DNA from: JBFWWP01 sp050246115
GTDB lineage: Bacteria > Planctomycetota > UBA8108 > UBA1146 > JAJFFE01
NCBI GenBank assembly: GCA_050246115.1
Contig: JBFWWP010000012.1
Coordinates: 1-64,000, forward strand
DNA: 64,000 bases
Direction of reading: 5' to 3'
Under the pieces are notes generated by a model. The model did not search any database. It saw only the letters and a list, made by a program, of their open reading frames with translations, and had not been told where the DNA came from. Positions within the stretch are counted from its first letter, which is position 1, and the number at the start of each line of letters is the position of its first letter. Shown in pieces: positions 34,155 to 45,900 of this stretch. The position numbers were made by a program, and so were the translations under genes.

Positions 34155-37100
34155 GTGACAGGACAGCCAGAAATGACGACGTCGAGCCGGCTCGTGGATC
34201 TGTTTCAAGACCCGGAAGCAGCCCCGGAGATCTCGAGTGAGCGCGAGCGAGCCCTGCTGAGGCGCTTCGTGGAGTTCGTCGAAGAAGCTGCTGACGATCG
34301 CTATCGACTCCACTTGCGCGACGATCAGCTCGTGCGCCAGCTCACGGATTGGTTCGAGTCCTTTCGGCGGCGACGGCGGAATGGGATCCGGATTCGTTGC
34401 TTCGATGTCGAGTGGGGTTCGGCACCGGATCGCCAAGAGAGCACAGTGCTCGAGGTCGACCTTCGCGACCACCCCTTCATCGTCGATACCATCGCCTTGT
34501 GCCTCGAGTTCAACCGCCTCCACGTGCTCTCGAGTCTGCACCTTGCCTTACCCGTCGTCCGGGACCGCAACGGTGACCTCGTCGAGATTCGCGAGTCCGT
34601 GCCGCCGGAGGGCGAGAACGGCGAAGGGCGAGCGGCGGTCCGCCAAGAGGCCGTGGTGCGATTCGAGATCTCCGGTCGCCTCGCCGCGGACTTCCGCGCC
34701 TCGATCGAGCAATCCGTTCGCGACCGCCTCGAGATCTCCGACGCGGTCACCCGTGACTTCAAGCGCATGCGCAGCGCCTTGAGGGCGGTCGGTCGCAACT
34801 ACAAGAAGGTGTCGGCGTCGTCGCCGGAAGGAGTCTCCACGCGTCTTGCCGATGCGCGGGACTTGGTGGACTGGCTCCTGAAAGATTACTTCATTCTGAT
34901 GGGGATGTCGTTCTATCCCATCGCCGAGCTGCGAGCCGAGGCGCCGCAAGCCTGGGGAACCCACGAGGACCTCGGCTACACCCGGATTCCCGAGCAGGAT
35001 CGACAACGCGGCCTCGAGAACATGCGCAGCATGATCCCGACCACCGAGGCCACCGACGGGGAGTGGGTGCTGTCGTACAAGAGTCAAGAAGAGTCGCTCA
35101 TCCACCGCAGTGGCAAGATCGACAACTTCGTGCTCCGCAGCTGCGACGAAGCCGGAGTGACGACCGGGTTCTACTTGCTGCGCGGCCTGTTCACCTTCAA
35201 GGCCATTCAGGCCCAAGGAAGTCAGATCCCGCTCGTCCGTCGGAAGCTCGAAGACCTGCTCCAGGCGCGCGAGGTGCGACGCGGGTCACTGACCTGGAAA
35301 GCCCTTTCGAATGCTTTTGACTCGATTCCCGTCGAGTTCTTGTTCGAAGCGCCCAGTCGCGAAGTCGCGAACATCATCGACACCATCCTGTACGTGGAGA
35401 AGTCGAAGGAGCTGCGCAGTCACATTACGGTCGATCGCAGCAATCGCAAGGCGCTCTACTTCTTGGCGCTGCCCCGCCACGGCTACTCAGAAGACCTACG
35501 GCGCCGTATCGAGCAAGTCTTGATCGAAGGCCTTGGGGCCACATACTCGGACTCGCGGGTTTTCTTCGGGAAGTTCGAGACGATCCTACTGACCTTCTTC
35601 TTCACCGCGGCCGAGAGTTTCCATTCGTTCGAGCGCACCGAACTCGACGAGCGGGTGCGGGCGGTTGCGGGGACTTGGGAGGAACGGCTGCTGCGGGAGC
35701 TGGGGGCCCGCTTCGGCCAAGCTCGGGGCAAGCTGCTTTGGGAACGCTACCACCGTGCGTTCTCGGAGGACTACCAGCTCCAACACTCGGCCGAGGAGGC
35801 GGTCGTCGACATCGAGCACCTCGAGTTGTTCGGGGCCGAGGATCGCAACTACGCGCTCGAGATCCTGGTGAGCAAGCTCGACCGCGTCGAGCGCACCGCC
35901 CGCCTGCGGATCTACCAGCGCCAGAATGTCTACCTGTCGACGACGTTGCCCATCTTGGACAACTTCGGCCTCCAGGTCATCGACCAGTCGCACTTCCGGA
36001 TCCAACCCACCGGCGGACGGGAGCTCTATCTCGACTCGTTCCGCGTGGCCGGCATCGATCGCGAGGATCACTCGCTCATCGCCCGTAAGCGCGTGGTCCT
36101 CGAGGCGTTGGAAACGGTCCTCGAGAAGCGGCTCGCGAACGACCTGCTCCACCGGCTGACGGTCGACATTGGACTCGAGTGGCGGGATGTCGATCTGTTC
36201 CGAGCCTATCTCCACTACCTCCGGCAGCTTGGGGAGGGCAGCACGTTCTTGTTCATGGGGAACACCCTGCGCGAGCACCCGGAGATCACGCTGGCGATCA
36301 TGGAGCTGTTCCGCACCCGCTTCGATCCTCAGCGCCCACTCGCTTTGGAAGAGCGACAGCAGGCAGCGGCGGCGATCGAAGCGGACATCCTCGCGGCGCT
36401 CCATCGCGTGCCGTCGAGCGCGCAGGACAAGCTGTTTCGACTGCTGCTCAACCTGGTTTCGTCGACGCTGAGGACCAATCGCTATCGCCCTGCCGACGGG
36501 CGCGAGCATGCCATATCGGTGAAGATCAACTCCCAGACCCTTCTCCTCGGGACCGAGCCCCGGCCTTGGCGCGAGATCTACGTCTACCATCACAACATGG
36601 AGGGAGTGCACCTTCGCGGCGGTAAGCTGGCGCGAGGCGGAATCCGGTGGTCGGATCGACTGAGCGACTATCGGATCGAAGTGCTCGGTCTGATGCGAAC
36701 CCAGATGGTGAAGAACGTCCTCATCGTGCCCGTCGGTGCCAAGGGGGGCTTCGTGGTTCGGCGCCCGGATTCGAGTCCGGAGGCTCGTCGCGTACAGGGC
36801 GAGGCGATGTACCGCATTTTCATCCACGGGCTGTTGGATCTCACGGACAACGTCACGCCGCAAGGCGTGGTGCCTCCCGAGCAGGTGGTGCGCCACGACG
36901 GCGATGACCCGTATCTGGTCGTGGCTGCCGACAAGGGCACAGCGCAGTTCTCCGATATCGCGAACGCGATCTCCCAACAGCGCGGGTTCTGGCTCGGCGA
37001 CGCGTTCGCCAGTGGCGGCCGCTACGGCTATGACCACAAGGCCCTCGGGATCACGGCGCGTGGGGGCTGGGAGAGCGTCCGACGACACTTCCGCGAACTC

Positions 37101-39026
37101 GGCATTCACCCCGACCGCGACGAGTTCAGCGTCGTCGGGATTGGTGACATGTCGGGCGATGTGTTCGGCAACGGCATGCTGCTGTCGCGCAAGATTCGAC
37201 TGCTCGCAGCCTTCAACCACGTGCACATCTTCATCGATCCGACGCCGGATCCCGAAGCCGCATTCCACGAACGAGAGCGCTTGTTTCGGCTGCCGCGTTC
37301 GACTTGGGAAGACTACGCCGCCAACGTACTCTCACCGGGTGGAGGCGTGTACTCCCGGCAAGCGAAGACCATCCAGCTCAGTTCGCAGGCCCAGCAGCTG
37401 TTTCGCTTCAAGGATGCACAGCAGACTCCCGATGCGGTGATCCGCGCCATTTTGACGCTCAAGGTGGATTTGCTGTGGAACGGTGGCATCGGCGCGTACG
37501 TGAAGGCCTCGACCGAGGACAATCGGGATGTCGGCGACTTCGCGAACGAGAGCGTTCGAGTCGATGCCAACCAGCTGCGTGCCCGAGTCGTGGGCGAAGG
37601 CGGAAACCTCGGTTTCACTCAGGCCGGACGCATCGAGTACAGCCTCAATGGCGGCCGCATGAACACCGACTTCGTGGACAATTCCGGGGGTGTCGATTGC
37701 TCGGACCACGAGGTGAACCTCAAGATCTTGCTCGACCCGCTCGTCGCCCGAGGTGAGCTATCGTTCGACGAGCGTAACGCGTTCCTCGGGGGATTGTCGG
37801 ACGAAGTTTGCCAAGCGATCCTCGACAACACGAACCACCAGGGGCTGCTGCTGTCCCTCGATCAGCTGCGCAGCCGGCGCGACCCCTTCTCCTTCGAGCG
37901 CACCGTCAGTGTGCTCGTCGACCGCGGCGTTTGCGATCGGGACCGGGATCGTCTGCCCAGTCTCGAACTGCTCGCAAGTCGCCACGAACAGAAGGTCGGG
38001 CTGACGCGCCCTGAACTCGCGTACCTCGCGGCCTACTGCAAGATGGAGGTGTATCGAGCCCTGCTCAAGCACCGCGGCGATGCGATCCTCGGCCAACGGG
38101 ATGCGCTGTTGGCGTACTTCCCCGCGCGGGTCGTCGAGCGTTTCGGCGCTGCCCTGGAGGGGCACCTTCTCGGTCGCGAGATCGCGCTCACGGTGATCAC
38201 GAATCGCATCGTGGATCAAGCCGGCGCCCCGTTCTTCTTCGACGTGGAGCGGCAGACCGGGGCAGCGGTCGGAAAGATCGTGCACGCGTACCGTCTCGCC
38301 GAGCGCCTCTTTGACGCCGATCGCATGCGCGGGGGCGTCGAGTCGTTCGCCGAAGTGGCTGCAGCCGAGGGCGAGTACCGTGCTCGGCTGGCCATCGAGG
38401 ACGCACTGCACCGAGCCGTGGTGTGGCTCTTGGGCGGCGCGGAGAGCGACCGACTCGGGCGCATCGAAGAGCAAGGGGAACGTTACTGCGAACTCCTGCG
38501 AGCCTTCGAGCGCGGACTCGTCGGCGCCATGTTCAAGGATGAAGTAGTGCGGTTCGAGTCGGTGCGGGAGAAGTACGAAGAGTTTGGCTTTGCCGGCGAA
38601 ATGGCGCATCGGCTGGCGTGCTTCGACTACCTCGCGATGGGCCTCGGAGTGTGCGACATCGCGCACCAGACCGGACGACGAGTCGAGGAAGTGACCTCGC
38701 TCTACGTCCAGATCGGCCGTGTGACCCACATCGTGCCGTTTGTCCGCGTGTTCGAGGTGCGGGACTTCAGCGGACGTTGGGAAAGCCTGGCGGTACGCAT
38801 CATCCGCAACTCCATTATCGAGTCGCTGTGGTCGTTGGCGAAGTTCGAGGTCACCCGGGCCGTGGCGCGCGGCGGTACGGAGTGGGTGAAGGGCACCATT
38901 GAAGAGCTGCAGAAGGACCGTAAGGTCACGGGACTCCGCAAGGAGCTGCGCAGGCTCGCCGAAGAAGAACTTTCCATCGCGGCGCTCCAAGTCATCAGCG
39001 AACGGCTACGACGCTTCACGCGGTGA
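34155..39026 (+). CDS. gdhB: NAD-specific glutamate dehydrogenase, large (GDH180) type
   Basis: 1623 aa from the GTG at 34155; an ATG at 34173 with AGGA upstream is an equally plausible start. The enzyme deaminates glutamate to 2-oxoglutarate and ammonia with NAD. The N-terminal ~700 residues match the regulatory ACT-like part of this class (DHPFIVDTIALCLEFNRLHV). The catalytic region starts near 815 with NMEGVHLRGGKLARGGIRWS, then VKNVLIVPVGAKGGFVVRR (Lys used in catalysis) and the NAD-binding region (VGIGDMSGDVFGNGML; GGIGAYVKASTEDNRDVGDF). The length matches known 180-kDa members (~1600 aa). It stands alone. The symbol follows Pseudomonas usage. Confidence 0.92.
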   Translation: MTGQPEMTTSSRLVDLFQDPEAAPEISSERERALLRRFVEFVEEAADDRYRLHLRDDQLVRQLTDWFESFRRRRRNGIRIRCFDVEWGSAPDRQESTVLEVDLRDHPFIVDTIALCLEFNRLHVLSSLHLALPVVRDRNGDLVEIRESVPPEGENGEGRAAVRQEAVVRFEISGRLAADFRASIEQSVRDRLEISDAVTRDFKRMRSALRAVGRNYKKVSASSPEGVSTRLADARDLVDWLLKDYFILMGMSFYPIAELRAEAPQAWGTHEDLGYTRIPEQDRQRGLENMRSMIPTTEATDGEWVLSYKSQEESLIHRSGKIDNFVLRSCDEAGVTTGFYLLRGLFTFKAIQAQGSQIPLVRRKLEDLLQAREVRRGSLTWKALSNAFDSIPVEFLFEAPSREVANIIDTILYVEKSKELRSHITVDRSNRKALYFLALPRHGYSEDLRRRIEQVLIEGLGATYSDSRVFFGKFETILLTFFFTAAESFHSFERTELDERVRAVAGTWEERLLRELGARFGQARGKLLWERYHRAFSEDYQLQHSAEEAVVDIEHLELFGAEDRNYALEILVSKLDRVERTARLRIYQRQNVYLSTTLPILDNFGLQVIDQSHFRIQPTGGRELYLDSFRVAGIDREDHSLIARKRVVLEALETVLEKRLANDLLHRLTVDIGLEWRDVDLFRAYLHYLRQLGEGSTFLFMGNTLREHPEITLAIMELFRTRFDPQRPLALEERQQAAAAIEADILAALHRVPSSAQDKLFRLLLNLVSSTLRTNRYRPADGREHAISVKINSQTLLLGTEPRPWREIYVYHHNMEGVHLRGGKLARGGIRWSDRLSDYRIEVLGLMRTQMVKNVLIVPVGAKGGFVVRRPDSSPEARRVQGEAMYRIFIHGLLDLTDNVTPQGVVPPEQVVRHDGDDPYLVVAADKGTAQFSDIANAISQQRGFWLGDAFASGGRYGYDHKALGITARGGWESVRRHFRELGIHPDRDEFSVVGIGDMSGDVFGNGMLLSRKIRLLAAFNHVHIFIDPTPDPEAAFHERERLFRLPRSTWEDYAANVLSPGGGVYSRQAKTIQLSSQAQQLFRFKDAQQTPDAVIRAILTLKVDLLWNGGIGAYVKASTEDNRDVGDFANESVRVDANQLRARVVGEGGNLGFTQAGRIEYSLNGGRMNTDFVDNSGGVDCSDHEVNLKILLDPLVARGELSFDERNAFLGGLSDEVCQAILDNTNHQGLLLSLDQLRSRRDPFSFERTVSVLVDRGVCDRDRDRLPSLELLASRHEQKVGLTRPELAYLAAYCKMEVYRALLKHRGDAILGQRDALLAYFPARVVERFGAALEGHLLGREIALTVITNRIVDQAGAPFFFDVERQTGAAVGKIVHAYRLAERLFDADRMRGGVESFAEVAAAEGEYRARLAIEDALHRAVVWLLGGAESDRLGRIEEQGERYCELLRAFERGLVGAMFKDEVVRFESVREKYEEFGFAGEMAHRLACFDYLAMGLGVCDIAHQTGRRVEEVTSLYVQIGRVTHIVPFVRVFEVRDFSGRWESLAVRIIRNSIIESLWSLAKFEVTRAVARGGTEWVKGTIEELQKDRKVTGLRKELRRLAEEELSIAALQVISERLRRFTR

Positions 39027-39246
39027 GGCGCGCCCGAGTCGGTCGTCGCGGTGCTTGGCCCAACCGCGTCCAGTCGTCTCCACCGGAGTCATCTCGACCG
39101 GATCCGTCTCGGCGGAGAAGGAATCGCCGGCCGAGAGGGAAGCCGGCACAGGCGCAAGTCCTCTGGGGTCGTTCCGTCGAGCAGAGCATCGTTCGAGCTG
39201 TGGCCTCGGCCTCGGCGCCGCTTCGGCGTTCCGTCGGGGTCGCGGA

Positions 39247-42200
39247 TCAGCGGGAGTGCGGCGGAAGCTGTCGGAGTACCACGCGCTCTTCCTCCTTGCG
39301 GTCGATCTGCAAACACGCCGCTTGGAGTTCGCTCACTTCGTTGGCCTGGGCGACGAACGGATGCAGTTCGAGGCGGCGTTCCATGACGAGTTGAGTTCCC
39401 GAGTGCTCGAAGTGCAGCCAGTAGTTGCCCCAGGGCCCGCAAAGTTCCAGGCCCTCCGGTAGACGAGCCAGGGCGTAGTGTTCCCCGAGTTCGACGGTCG
39501 TTCGCTCCTGGAAGAGCGCTTCGTTGGTGCTGACGAGCGGGTACTTGCGCTCGGCACCGCTGCCGTAGAGCGTTCGTAGCCGCGCGGGGTAGAAGACCGT
39601 ACGCAGCACGGGACCGTCGCCAGTGGTTTGCAGGAGCCGGGAGCTGTGGGTTTGAAACTCGATCCGGAACGGCACACCGACGGCGTCGAGATCAGGAAAT
39701 CCTCCCCGGGTGTCGGTGGCGCCCGGGAACAAGCGCCCCACGAAGCCCTCGATCGCGAGGCGCCGTTGTGCCTCCGGCAGATCCTTCAGGTTGTCGCGCA
39801 CGGCGGTCGTCTCGAGCTGGCGCTGTTCGAGCGAGCCCTCGACGCTCACTCGGCCACCCGGTCCCAGGACCAGACGAGTCTCGGTTAATTGGGCCTCGTC
39901 GCTCAATTCGCCCGCCGGTACCGTCGTCCACCGGCCGCCCGTCGGCGACACGACGATGGCGCGGCCGCCTTGGTAAGGTCGAGGAATCCGCCCCGGTTCG
40001 GCGAGCCGGAACTGTGCGCTCAGAACCAGCGGATCGGCCCCCGGCGTCGACGACGGCACGCGGATGAGCGCATAGTTGAACACGTGCGGATTCGGCTGGT
40101 CCCAATCTCGAAACGGGTCTAGGTCGTCCCGGCGCGCGATTCGAACTTCTTCGTACGCGATGCCGGCGGTGCGCAGCAGACCCGCGAGGAGCGTGTCGCG
40201 GTCGCCGCTGCGGGTGAGCCAGACCTGAGTGGCGTTGGTGGCATCGCCTTCGCTCGTGACGCGTTCGCAGCAAGCGGCAAACAGCGCTGCGACCTGTTCC
40301 CGTTCGTCCGAGATTCCCGCGAGGATTCCCTGCACCGCCCGTTCGAGCTCGGGCGACGGTGCGTCGTCCAGCGCGAACTGCGGCTCGATGTCCTCGAGGG
40401 CTTGGCTCCAGTCGCTGGGTGCTGCGAGACGTACGTTCGGCAGAATTCGATCGACCGGCGGCGCCAGCGGCTCGGCCTCTGGACAGTCCATTTCGCGAGC
40501 GGTCCACACCAGTTCGCGCAGGTCTTCGTGGACTCGGGCCTCGTGGGTGAACGGGAGATTGCGTTCCTCGATGGTGGGCGTCAACCCGGGACCGAGATAG
40601 GCGACCCACTGCGACAGATGGAAGGCGGCAGCGTAGTCCGTGTCTTGGAAGTAGAAGGCACCGGTCTGGAATTCACGCGCTCGCGGCAGATCCCGACGGT
40701 TCAGGCAGCGATACTCGATCACGGCACCGGGACTCAGGCCAGGCAAGGTGTAAGTTCCGCCGCTGTCCCCTGAGGTCGGGTGCAGTTCTTCACCCGCGGC
40801 GCTGATGACTCGCAACCGGAGCACTTCGCCGGGGACTTCGAGTTCGGAGAAACGCTCGACGGCTTCCGCGGAGTCTACGCGGATGATCTGGTGGATCATC
40901 TCCTCGATTCCTCGCGTGGCGCTAGCCCAGGTCACCATCTGGTCCAGCAGGTAGACGGCGGCCGCGCGCGGATAGCGATCGCGCGCGGGAGCTTGCTGCA
41001 AGACGTGGTCGCACTCGAGAGCGTGCGGAGCCCAGAATGGCGCGGACTCCGGTAGGATCCCGAGCTGTTGCTCGAGGCGTTCGATACGGAGGCTCACGCG
41101 GATCTCGCCAGGCCGCAGCGACCGAGAGGTCCGATAGTGGTGAAGCGCGGTCTTCAAATCGCCGGTACGCCAAGCGAGTTCGGCCGCGGACTCGTGGTAT
41201 CCGGGGTCGTCGGGACGCAGCGCAATGAGGCGCGTCAGGAACTCCCGCGCGAGTTCCAACTCACCCCAGCTTTCGAGCAGCGAGTAACGGTGCCGGAGAG
41301 CGTCGAACGGGGTCCCGGCGAGTTGGTCGAGGTGTTCGAGTTGGGTCATCGCCGCCTGCGATCGACCACTCCGTCGATAGGCGTTGGCCAACGCGATCAC
41401 GGTCCCTAGGTCCGGTTGGGCTGCGCATAGCGCCTCGCGGAAGGGCAGGGCCAAGTCGGGCCGGGAGTCACGCTCCCAACGCCGGATCCAGCGTCGGAGC
41501 GTCTCCGGGTGTGTCGGCGCGACCTCCGCGAGTCGATCGAGCGTCGTGAGGCGTTCCCGGCGCCAACCGCGATCCTCCGCGATCTCCTCCAGCAAGAGGA
41601 GCGCGGGGAGCGACCGTGGCTGGGCTGTCAGCACTTCCTCGAGAATCTGGGCAGCTTCCTCAGTCCGATCTTCGGCGAAATTTCGCCTGGCCTCGGCGAT
41701 CCGCAGGGGTACGGTTCCCGGGGCTTCTTCGGCGGCACGGCGCCAGAGACCGCCGACCCAATTGTCCACCCAGTCGGATGGAAGGTAGTCCAAGCGACTC
41801 GCGATCTCGGTCGCGACCAGCGCGAGGGGCACGACCGGGCGATCTTCCTCTTCCCACCGCAACAGCACTTCGCGGGCTTGATAGGCGTCGCCGATCCACA
41901 CACTCAGATTCGCGAGCGGCAGCCATAGTTCGGGAGCGAGTCGGTCTTCTCGCCAGCGCGCGCTCCACTCGTGAACTACGGAACCCCGTGGGCCAAGCGT
42001 GCGGTCCAAGGTGGTTCCGAACGGCGACTCCGTGCGGTCGCGCGGCGAGCGCTCCTCGATCTGGGGCGCAGTGCCGTCTTCGTGTCGAAAGGCGATCGAG
42101 AATGGAGCATGAGCTTCGCACTTGATCAGTAGGGTGTGCTCGCCGGGCGCGCAGCGCAGGCCGCCGATCGTGACCGCGGTCGTTCGGGGGTCGCGGAGTC

Positions 42201-42957
42201 GGTCCCGAACACAGACTTCTACGCCGTCGACCCAGGCCCGCAAGGAGGTGTCGCCACTGACCAACAACAAGCCGCGAAACTCGGTGGCCAGCGCAAAACG
42301 CGCTCGTAAGTAGTGCACGCCGTCGGCTTCACTCGAGGCCTCCGATGGGTCGACGCGGGTGTCCCCTTCCTGGGTGCGGATCTCACGCCAGCGGCGATCC
42401 CTGCCGCCCGCGGTGTAGTTCGCCTCGGGATCGAACTCGGTTTCCGGCGGGTAGGGGCGGTAGAGCGCGGTGCTGGGTGTGCTGCCGAAGGGCCCGATCG
42501 CCATCCACGACCGCGGGGTACCGTCACCGAGGCCGATTCCAAGGGCTTCCTCGAAGTTGCCCTCCCTGCGCAGTGCCTCGGCGAGTTGTCGGCGTACCTG
42601 GCGCGCGGTCCACCCAGACTCGGGCGCGAGCGCGTCGAGCAACTCGCGCCAGTCTTGCGCGCGGAGAGATTCACCCGGTCGCTCATCGAGTTCTCGTTCC
42701 CACAACAGCAGCCGATACTGAGTTTCGAGCGAGTCGGGGTGAGCGCGCGCGGCTTGCCACCACGCGGCCGCCACCGCGTCCAGCTCTCCGGCGCGGATCT
42801 CCGGGCTGTCGACCAGGGATTGTCCGCTCGCAAGACTGGTGAACAGGACACTGCAGGCGAGCCACCCGAACCGGCGCCGGGCTCGCACACGCAGTCTGCC
42901 CCGCGTTGGCTTCCGCGTGGCAAGGTCCGCAACCGGCGTCGTCTTGCCCTGGCTCAC
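39247..42957 (-). CDS. giant TPR/DUF3857-like protein with degenerate transglutaminase-like domain
   Basis: 1236 aa from a GTG at 42957 that overlaps the upstream paralogue's stop (GTGA) and has AGGAGGAGG 6 nt upstream. A basic N-terminus and hydrophobic segment (FGWLACSVLFTSLASGQS) act as the signal. Next come a beta-rich module with ARFALATEFRGLLLVSGDTS (carbohydrate-binding-like), TPR repeats (about 350-650), a DUF3857-like beta region and a transglutaminase-like domain. The catalytic position reads RSGDRDTLLAG (Arg-920) where the paralogue has GDCKDKA, and the late LDGTAE motif is also absent, so cysteine chemistry is not expected. It is the second giant gene of a minus-strand operon. Confidence 0.75.
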   Translation of the reverse strand: MSQGKTTPVADLATRKPTRGRLRVRARRRFGWLACSVLFTSLASGQSLVDSPEIRAGELDAVAAAWWQAARAHPDSLETQYRLLLWERELDERPGESLRAQDWRELLDALAPESGWTARQVRRQLAEALRREGNFEEALGIGLGDGTPRSWMAIGPFGSTPSTALYRPYPPETEFDPEANYTAGGRDRRWREIRTQEGDTRVDPSEASSEADGVHYLRARFALATEFRGLLLVSGDTSLRAWVDGVEVCVRDRLRDPRTTAVTIGGLRCAPGEHTLLIKCEAHAPFSIAFRHEDGTAPQIEERSPRDRTESPFGTTLDRTLGPRGSVVHEWSARWREDRLAPELWLPLANLSVWIGDAYQAREVLLRWEEEDRPVVPLALVATEIASRLDYLPSDWVDNWVGGLWRRAAEEAPGTVPLRIAEARRNFAEDRTEEAAQILEEVLTAQPRSLPALLLLEEIAEDRGWRRERLTTLDRLAEVAPTHPETLRRWIRRWERDSRPDLALPFREALCAAQPDLGTVIALANAYRRSGRSQAAMTQLEHLDQLAGTPFDALRHRYSLLESWGELELAREFLTRLIALRPDDPGYHESAAELAWRTGDLKTALHHYRTSRSLRPGEIRVSLRIERLEQQLGILPESAPFWAPHALECDHVLQQAPARDRYPRAAAVYLLDQMVTWASATRGIEEMIHQIIRVDSAEAVERFSELEVPGEVLRLRVISAAGEELHPTSGDSGGTYTLPGLSPGAVIEYRCLNRRDLPRAREFQTGAFYFQDTDYAAAFHLSQWVAYLGPGLTPTIEERNLPFTHEARVHEDLRELVWTAREMDCPEAEPLAPPVDRILPNVRLAAPSDWSQALEDIEPQFALDDAPSPELERAVQGILAGISDEREQVAALFAACCERVTSEGDATNATQVWLTRSGDRDTLLAGLLRTAGIAYEEVRIARRDDLDPFRDWDQPNPHVFNYALIRVPSSTPGADPLVLSAQFRLAEPGRIPRPYQGGRAIVVSPTGGRWTTVPAGELSDEAQLTETRLVLGPGGRVSVEGSLEQRQLETTAVRDNLKDLPEAQRRLAIEGFVGRLFPGATDTRGGFPDLDAVGVPFRIEFQTHSSRLLQTTGDGPVLRTVFYPARLRTLYGSGAERKYPLVSTNEALFQERTTVELGEHYALARLPEGLELCGPWGNYWLHFEHSGTQLVMERRLELHPFVAQANEVSELQAACLQIDRKEEERVVLRQLPPHSR

Positions 42958-45900
42958 TGGACCTCCTCCTGGGTGCGACGCAGAACGATACGCTCGGCCC
43001 GGGACTCCTCGACGTCGGCGACGAAACGCTTGAACTGCGCGTAGTCCTCGGCAGGCACGCGTGGGGCCGTGACTTCGAGCTGCCGTCGCACGTGGATCGT
43101 TCGTCCGTCGAGACGGTGGTCGAGCGAGTAGTTGCCGAACGGTGAAGCGAACTTCACCGACTCGGGCAGGTGCGAGACTTCATGGTCGGGGGGCAGTTCG
43201 ATGGCGACCTCGAGCGAACTCCGGAGTGGGTTGCCCAACAGCAGATCGAACTTGCGGGTGCCCGGGTCGGCCCGATTGGCGAAAGCACCTCCGAGGCCGA
43301 AGAAGTCCCGCAGCGCCGGAAGCTTGATGCCCTCGCGCGTGTCGTCGAGGTAGCGGGGAAGCTTCACTCGTACCTGTAGCCGGACCGGCTCATTCAAGTT
43401 CGTGAAGTCCGTCGCTTCGACGACCTCGACCGTGGCCCCGGGGAACTGACTGCCGAACCGACGCTCGAGCTGGCGCTTGCGCTCGCCCTCGATCTCGAGC
43501 CCCGAGCGCAGACTCACCGCGAGTGCGCCCGTCGGCCGCGCGTCGATCGCGAGGGCGGCCGCACCGTCATCGCGCAGCGTGAGCGTTTGGCGCTCGTCGA
43601 TGGCGAATTCTTCCGGCCGGTTCCATGGGATGTCGGTGACTCTGCCGCCGTCTCCTTGGACCACCAGTACCTTGGCTCCACGGTCCATGAGCGGCAGCTC
43701 GTCGACGGCATGATGCTCGGCCGTGCCGTCGAGGAAGAGTCCGTTCTCGCCGAGGCTGGGCACGAACGCAATGCAGTGATTGAAGTGGTCGATGAGGGGC
43801 AGGGTGAAGTCCTCTCGCGGTCGCTGCTGCGTACCGTTGATGAGCACCGGATGGGCTTCGATGCCGACTTCGGCCAGCATGACGCAGATGAGCGTGGCCT
43901 TGTCCTTGCAGTCGCCGAAACGCCGAGTGAAGATGGTGCTGGCGCGATACGGTTGAAATCCGTGGATACCGAACTCCCAGGCCACGTAGCGCACATCGCT
44001 CACGACGAAGTCGTAGACCGCACGCGTTTTCTCCCAGTCGGTGCGACAATCCCGAGTGAGTTCTGCGACCTTCGCCCGAATGGCGGGCGAGGAGTCGAAC
44101 TGCTTGCGAATCAAGTGGTGGTACCAGGTCGCGAACGCGTCCCAGTCCCGAAACGTCGAGATCTGCAGGGTGGGGACGAGTTCTTGAACGGGCGGCATGC
44201 CCGGCTCTGGATCGAGGCGCGGCTGTTGGGTCGCGACCCACCGGTAGGTTTTGGTATCCGGGTCTTCGGCAACCGTGTGCACCACCTCGGTCGCACCCGG
44301 CGTGGCTTGTTGGGTCGCGAAGTAGAGCGGCTTGTCTTTGGGTGCGATCAACGTGTACCCCACGAAGTCGCGAGGTTCGAGGCCGGCCAAAGGTACGCGG
44401 TCACCGAAGTAGTCGCCGAAGAAGGACTGGCGAAGATCCTCGACCCAGTACTCGATCTCCACGATGGTCCCGGGTCGGAGCGGGGGGAGGTCGACCCAGG
44501 CATACGCCCAAGTCGGATACTCACCTTCGCGGACTTGCGGGTCGCGATTGCGAATGGTGGCTTCTTCCACGGCACCGTCGGGGGCGTGCGCCCGTGCGGT
44601 GACCACCTTCACCCATTGCTCGCCATGGGCGTACGGCACGCTGTAGTAGTCGAGGCGTCGAATCCCTTGGTCGTTGCCGACCCGGGCGAGGTACTGCACG
44701 AAACGACGGGTGGTGCCGTCGATCGCGATGCGCACGATCTGATTGTGCAGGAGTTCGTGCACGGGGTCATCGCCGGTCGCCGCCGCCGCCCGAGCCGCAG
44801 CAATCCGCTCGGCGAGTGGCTCGGCCAAGGGCTCACGATGGCTTGCGACCGTCTCGTCGAGGTGGGCGAGGTACTCGCGGAGGCGGGGCTGGTTGGGCTC
44901 GAGCTCCAGCGCCGCACGAAACCCGTCGAGCGCGGCTTCGCGCTTGCCGCTGAGCAACAAGATCTCGGCGCGCGCTTGGTGAACCTGTTCCTCCTGCGGT
45001 GCGATGACGAGCGCGCGCTCGATGGCCGCGAGCGCCGCACTCCAGTTGCCGCAAGTCGTCTCGAAGTCCGCGAGCTTGCGCCACGGTGCACTTCGGACCG
45101 GCCACAGCCGGGTCGCGGTGTGGAGGTGTTCGCGGGCGCCGTCCACATCGCCCCGTCGAATCGCGATCTGCATCGATAGCTCGAGCAGCTCCGCGTGATC
45201 GGCCGCGAAACCGAGCCCCGCCCGGACCAACTCCGCGGCTTCGTCGAGACGTCCCTGGGTCAGCGCGGTGCGGGCAAGCTCGAGCCGGAAATCGAGCCAC
45301 GGTTCGCGGGTCAGGCGCGGGCGTTCCTCGGCCCAGAGCAGCTCGCGCTCCGCGTCTCCATGGCGCTGCGCTTGGACGCTCGCCAGCAGCGTCACGAGGT
45401 CGGCCGGCCACGGTTTCTGACCCATCGCCGGAGCGAGGATCTCCAATGCGGTCGAGGTGTTGCCGAAGCGTTCGAGAGAGTAGCGCGCAAGTTCGATCCG
45501 AACTGCGTGGAACCCGGGGTCGATGGCGAGCGCGCGCTCGAGCGCTTGTCGCCACGCGTTCTGTTCCCGCTCCGCATCGTGCGTGATGGCTTGATCGTAG
45601 GTCAGCGCGAGCAGGTAGTAGTCGACCGCGGTGCCGGCACCCGCCGCGATCCGCGGCGCCAAGGCGTCCCGGTCCGGATGCTCGTGGCGATCGTGCGCGC
45701 CGAGGTCGCGCGTCAGGAACGCGGCCAGCGCGGTAGCCTGCGGATGCTCTTGGGCCTGAGCGAGCGCGGCGTCGCTCGCACGACGTGGTGGCGCGAGTCG
45801 CCGCACTTCGCCGCCGATGGGCTCTGCGGTGTCCGGTCGCGACGCCTGGGCAGAGAAGCGGGGCGGATCCGCGTCACTGGGACTGTCGACGGCTCCCCAT

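Noticed and set aside
35586..37268. 560-aa minus-strand open frame opposite glutamate dehydrogenase
   Set aside because: It lies opposite the conserved catalytic core of the dehydrogenase.
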